Source: an uncultured Eudoraea sp.
GTDB taxonomy: Bacteria; Bacteroidota; Bacteroidia; Flavobacteriales; Flavobacteriaceae
Direction of reading: 5' to 3'
Assembly: GCA_947258405.1 (NCBI GenBank)
Contig: CAMYIE010000010.1
Coordinates: 70,453 to 124,859 of the forward strand
Length of the DNA: 54,407 nt
Shown here: positions 53,221-54,407 of the stretch, one piece after another
Numbering within the stretch: the first letter of the stretch is position 1
How the letters are laid out: the number at the start of each line of letters is the position of its first letter
The notes under the pieces: model-generated
Told to the model about the DNA's origin: nothing
What the model saw: the letters and a program-made list of their open reading frames with translations, nothing else
Database searches by the model: none
Translations under genes and position numbers: made by a program

Positions 53221-54407
53221 TTATACAACTCCTTATACGAAGGTTTCTTACCATACATAAGAATTCCGACCCTGTAAATCTTAGCTGCAAGCCAAACGAT
53301 TCCCACAAATGTAACTAATAGTAAAATGAGCGAGACCAGAAGTTGCCAGATCGGAACACCAGCTGCACCAATTCCACCGGGTAATCGCATGAGCATCACA
53401 ATGGGTGAGGTTAGAGGGAAAAGTGAAAATCCTACGGCTATAGGTCCGTGAGGATTATTAAAAACAGAAAAGAACCCAACATAGATCGCCAGCATAAGGG
53501 GTAAAATAATGGGAAAGATAAATTGCTGTGTATCGGTTTCATTATCCACGGCAGCCCCTATGGCAGCATAGATTGAACTATAAATGAGATATCCCAGGAT
53601 AAAATAGATGATGAAGAATACGATAAGCAACAACCATGGTAATCGAAAAACTTCATTGAAATAAAGCTGTAGGACATCAACGTCTGGGGGGGCTGGCGCC
53701 AAGGGACTAATCGACTCTGGTCCCATGGCTGCCTGACTACCCAAAAGCGATGGATCGATATCTAAAAATAGTAAAACCACAATTAGCAATAGTGATGCAG
53801 AAACAATCCAGATGCAAAACTGTGTGAGACCAGCCAGAGAAGTACCGATAATCTTGCCAAGCATCAGTTGAAATGGCTTTACCGAAGAAATAATAAGCTC
53901 GATGATCCGACTTGTTTTCTCCTCGATGACACTTCTCATTACGAAGCCACCATATATTATGATAAACATCATGATCAGATAACCAAAAGCACCACCAAAA
54001 AAAGCCTTGAGCTCATTGATTCCTTTTAGATTCATTTCCCCTGTAAAGGTGGAGGTTTGAATCTCAAAAAGATTGTTGACCGATTCGAACTGTTCATCGC
54101 TTAGTCCCAGTTGATGTAAGCGCTCTTTTCTCAGCTCTGCCTGAATCACATTCTCCAAATGTCCTAAAACCATAGAATTCGGGGCATTCTTGCTGTAAAA
54201 AACAGACTGTTGGGCTGTATTGTTAAGGTTCTGACCGTTTGGAATGTACAACAACCCGGAAAAGCCCATGTTTTCCGTTGAATCTTTGGCCGACTCCAGA
54301 TCCAGATCCTCGTAATGAATAAATGAAACCAGTCCGTTGTTTCTAAAATCGTTCTGGAAATAACCGCTTGTGTTAAGCACAGCAACCAGCTTTTTATCGC
54401 TATCATT
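53205..54407 (-). CDS. ABC-2 type permease, N terminus cut by the window end
   Basis: The frame is open to the window edge: the codons at 54381-54407 read NDSDKKLVA in frame with the rest. A GTG at 54380 is therefore not the start. The visible 400 residues have a large extracytoplasmic domain (about 1-150) and then five or six spans: FGYLIMMFIIIYGGFVMRSV, then a VIEEKTSRIIELIISSVKPF coupling segment and several later spans. This matches NatB/YhaP-type Na+ or drug exporters. The ATPase gene is presumably just outside the window. It starts the visible part of an operon with mscS, the barrel gene and the response regulator. Confidence 0.88.
   Translation of the reverse strand, partial: NDSDKKLVAVLNTSGYFQNDFRNNGLVSFIHYEDLDLESAKDSTENMGFSGLLYIPNGQNLNNTAQQSVFYSKNAPNSMVLGHLENVIQAELRKERLHQLGLSDEQFESVNNLFEIQTSTFTGEMNLKGINELKAFFGGAFGYLIMMFIIIYGGFVMRSVIEEKTSRIIELIISSVKPFQLMLGKIIGTSLAGLTQFCIWIVSASLLLIVVLLFLDIDPSLLGSQAAMGPESISPLAPAPPDVDVLQLYFNEVFRLPWLLLIVFFIIYFILGYLIYSSIYAAIGAAVDNETDTQQFIFPIILPLMLAIYVGFFSVFNNPHGPIAVGFSLFPLTSPIVMLMRLPGGIGAAGVPIWQLLVSLILLLVTFVGIVWLAAKIYRVGILMYGKKPSYKELYKWLKY

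Overview
The window looks like a chromosomal segment of a marine-type member of the Flavobacteriaceae (Bacteroidota). The evidence is two adjacent exported proteins with type IX secretion (gliding-motility type) C-terminal domains, two TonB-dependent receptors, a double-length NusB next to a DUF1573 lipoprotein and YajC, a PUR-family nucleic-acid-binding protein, a cyclophilin-FKBP fusion, and promoters of the Bacteroidota type (TTTG, about 19 nt, TAnnTTTG) instead of E. coli-type -35/-10 boxes. Genus cannot be fixed from the sequence alone. I saw no rRNA, tRNA, CRISPR array, insertion sequence or prophage.

Layout. Positions 1-3726 are a surface-glycan patch: the tail of an unknown gene, three glycosyltransferase-like genes (one on the opposite strand) and a TupA-like ATP-grasp gene. 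This runs into a same-strand series (3736-7332) of tRNA genes (threonylcarbamoyl-AMP synthase, CCA-adding enzyme), a heme A synthase and a small pRiA4b ORF-3-like gene. An uncharacterised minus-strand gene (7348-8430), which I read as a divergent aminoglycoside-phosphotransferase/kinase-like fold, faces away from an ABC exporter pair (8522-10280). Two tandem T9SS cargo proteins and uvrB follow.

Positions 16962-23677 are mostly housekeeping: small heat-shock protein, TerB-like protein, succinyl-CoA ligase beta, Lon-N-domain protein, diaminopimelate decarboxylase, an exported thioredoxin and IMP dehydrogenase. Positions 23777-31629 hold two TonB-dependent receptors around HMG-CoA lyase, dihydroorotate dehydrogenase and a small exported protein. 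The first receptor has a near-textbook promoter bracketed by two nearly identical 24-nt operator-like sequences.

Positions 31784-43891 hold peptidase T, a YdeI-like protein, a Tat-exported Gfo/Idh/MocA oxidoreductase, the yajC/DUF1573/nusB group, an MsbA-like ABC exporter, a PUR protein, a large M14 carboxypeptidase and a cluster of a thioredoxin-fold protein, a cupin and an acetyltransferase, with a DinB protein opposite. Positions 44064-54407 hold a 1-Cys peroxiredoxin, the immunophilin fusion, a membrane-anchored M23 peptidase, an overlapping PPK2/M28 peptidase pair, an exported unknown, and a tight minus-strand operon: ABC-2 permease (cut by the window end), MscS channel, outer-membrane beta-barrel-like protein and a sigma-54-type response regulator that lacks its DNA-binding domain.

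Most of the window is ordinary flavobacterial core genome. The items most worth a second look are the kinase-like unknown at 7348-8430, the twin operators at 23777-23867, the HTH-less sigma-54 regulator in the envelope operon, and an unannotated hydrophobic reading frame near 44777-44962.
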